Shown here: positions 62,899 to 64,000 of the stretch, piece by piece
How the letters are laid out: every line of letters begins with the position of its first letter
Position numbering within the stretch: the stretch's first letter is position 1
Origin: Clostridium_S neuense
Lineage (GTDB): Bacteria; Bacillota; Clostridia; Clostridiales; Clostridiaceae
NCBI RefSeq assembly: GCF_045310695.1
Contig: NZ_JBJIAA010000007.1
Location: 124,001-188,000 of the forward strand
Reading direction: 5' to 3'
Length of the DNA: 64,000 bases
The notes under the pieces: model-generated
What the model saw: only the letters and a program-made list of their open reading frames with translations
What the model was told of the DNA's origin: nothing
Database searches by the model: none
Program-made: the position numbers and the translations under genes

Positions 62899-63046
62899 AA
62901 CATCATCTCCTTTCAATAATATGCCTTGTTTTTTATTATTATTAGAAACTAAGGATAAAAAGTTACTAATATCACAATTATAACAATATATTTTAATTTT
63001 AAAATAGTACATATGCTAAACTTTTACAAAAAATTAAAATATACTT

Positions 63047-63742
63047 TTAATCTATAAGTTTAATTCCCAGCTTTTTATAGAAATTAGTGGTAATTGTATC
63101 GCTTATATAAAGTTTATTATCTTTCTGAAATTTATGAACATAGTATCTCATACCCTCTCCATAAATGCCATCTGGATTACCATTATAATAGCCTTTATTT
63201 TTTAAAATTAATTGTAAATCATATACATCTGAACCGCGCATGCCTGGTTTTAAAAAGCGTGGATTTGAGCTAAAGTTACTGTAAGGATTACCAGCTACTA
63301 TTACTTTTGTTCCTATTGGTATTATTTTATATAATTCAAAAACATCATTATTTCTCATTCTTATGCATCCATGGGAAGATGACCAACCAATTGAATTTGG
63401 AGAAGTAGTTCCATGTATTCCATATTTGCCCCAAGGCACATTAAATCCCATCCATCTTCCTCCAAAGCCTTCGCCCCAGGTATCTTTGTTTATGATTGTC
63501 CAATTTCCTATAGGAGAGGGGGTAGTTGATTTTCCTGATGCAATGGTGTAGCTTTTTATCATTTTGTCATCTTGGAATATAGCTAAAGTGTTAGTACTTA
63601 CATCTACAAGTATTGTTGTCTTCTTTTTTGGGTCATAGTTAGATATAATACTTGTTTTTGATTTATATAAAGTAAATATAAAAATTAGTTCTAACAATAA
63701 TATTGATAATAATACGGCTAGTATTTTATTGAATTTAGTCAT
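63047..63742 (-). CDS. L,D-transpeptidase (YkuD) with peptidoglycan-binding domain
   Basis: A 231-residue protein with an N-terminal membrane anchor (5-27). The YkuD domain has GIHGTTSPNSIG and the catalytic SHGCIRM. A C-terminal peptidoglycan-binding domain 1 follows (GSDVYDLQLILKNKGYY). It makes 3-3 cross-links or attaches proteins to the wall. GGAGG RBS. Confidence 0.95.
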   Translation of the reverse strand: MTKFNKILAVLLSILLLELIFIFTLYKSKTSIISNYDPKKKTTILVDVSTNTLAIFQDDKMIKSYTIASGKSTTPSPIGNWTIINKDTWGEGFGGRWMGFNVPWGKYGIHGTTSPNSIGWSSSHGCIRMRNNDVFELYKIIPIGTKVIVAGNPYSNFSSNPRFLKPGMRGSDVYDLQLILKNKGYYNGNPDGIYGEGMRYYVHKFQKDNKLYISDTITTNFYKKLGIKLID

Positions 63743-63851
63743 TAAATTTCCTCCAATAAATTTCTTATACTTATATTGTACATATATACTAAAATATATT
63801 TATTTAGATGCCATTTAATGTATGTTTTATTGTAGATGTGTAAATTTATTC

Positions 63852-63880
63852 GTGACAGCATTAGTATTTTACGGTATAAT
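63852..63880 (+). promoter_or_regulatory. Sigma-A promoter for the last gene
   Basis: GTGACA (63852-63857), a 17-base spacer and TATAAT (63875-63880). Confidence 0.7.
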
Positions 63881-63920
63881 ATACTATATTAGCTAGTTGA
63901 TTATTGGGGGGGCGGAGTTA

Positions 63921-64000
63921 TGATAGACGAAGATAAATCATCTATAGTTTTGCTTGTGCAAAATTCACATAGGGTATTTTGTTATTTCAGTGTTTCAGCT
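63921..64000 (+). CDS. DUF4912-like protein, N-terminal fragment (continues past window)
   Basis: Only the first 26 codons are in the window. A strong GGGGGGGCGGAG RBS precedes the ATG. MIDEDKSSIVLLVQNSHRVFCYF resembles the start of DUF4912 domains, which read LLVQ-P-H-VF-YW. Too short for certainty. Confidence 0.5.

Noticed and set aside
1..64000. CRISPR array, tRNA, rRNA, intact IS or prophage
   Set aside because: No regularly spaced short repeats, no tRNA-like cloverleaf ends in CCA context, no transposase or phage structural genes were found. The dispersed repeats are irregularly spaced and long.

Overview
The window is low-GC Firmicutes DNA, almost certainly a Clostridium sensu lato chromosome. 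The signs are strong AGGAGG-type ribosome binding sites, frequent TTG and GTG starts, class II (B12-dependent) ribonucleotide reductase, T-box and lysine riboswitch control, a bacteriohemerythrin and 2-hydroxyglutaryl-CoA dehydratase-type activators. The mix of genes recalls the C. acetobutylicum group, but that is an impression from memory, not a search. No tRNA, rRNA, CRISPR array or intact transposase gene was seen.

1-7.1 kb is the distal part of a type VII (ESX/Ess) secretion locus: the 3' end of an EssC-type ATPase, a YukD/EsaB ubiquitin-like protein, two WXG100 proteins, a small helical protein with a charged tail, a probable secreted effector with a glycine-rich hydrophobic C-terminus, a polytopic membrane protein that may be its immunity factor, and two related DUF5085-like proteins. 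The membrane-protein gene is present as a second near-identical copy and a third, wrecked copy. A perfect 36-bp direct repeat and truncated gene ends mark the duplication.

7.2-31.3 kb holds small housekeeping and stress genes: a TetR regulator with bacteriohemerythrin; zinc-ribbon, VOC and chagasin-like proteins; a DUF134/NifX pair behind a paired operator; a NUDIX-LUD fusion; MBL and HAD enzymes; an HxlR/amidohydrolase divergon; a radical SAM protein; a HEPN-like/CBS fusion; an HNH protein; pyruvate kinase with a degenerate NodB-fold protein; a TerC protein; an amidohydrolase; an FtsW/RodA protein; T-box-controlled argS; and an amino-acid racemase.

31.6-49.1 kb holds a lysine-riboswitch-controlled permease, a GNAT protein, a BlaI/M56 pair with two operators, a HAD phosphatase, nrdJ with two candidate NrdR boxes, a YaaR protein, glutamine-dependent nadE, an NfeD/SPFH pair, a GT4 glycosyltransferase and a flavin reductase-like protein. 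49.3-64 kb is mostly envelope and signalling: a YibE/F protein, a two-component system, HtrA, an AI-2E-type exporter, an LtaS-like enzyme, GreA, a PilZ protein, a three-gene activase cluster without dehydratase subunits, a patatin-like protein, an L,D-transpeptidase and the start of a DUF4912-like gene.

The most unusual feature is a dispersed repeat family (called R1 here) of about 110-420 bp with eight copies. It has a long hairpin flanked by A- and T-tracts plus a second small hairpin. In six copies the same end of the element abuts a stop codon, so it looks like a mobile bidirectional terminator. Two other families (R2, nested inside R1; R3, another inverted repeat) share the same gene-end sites.
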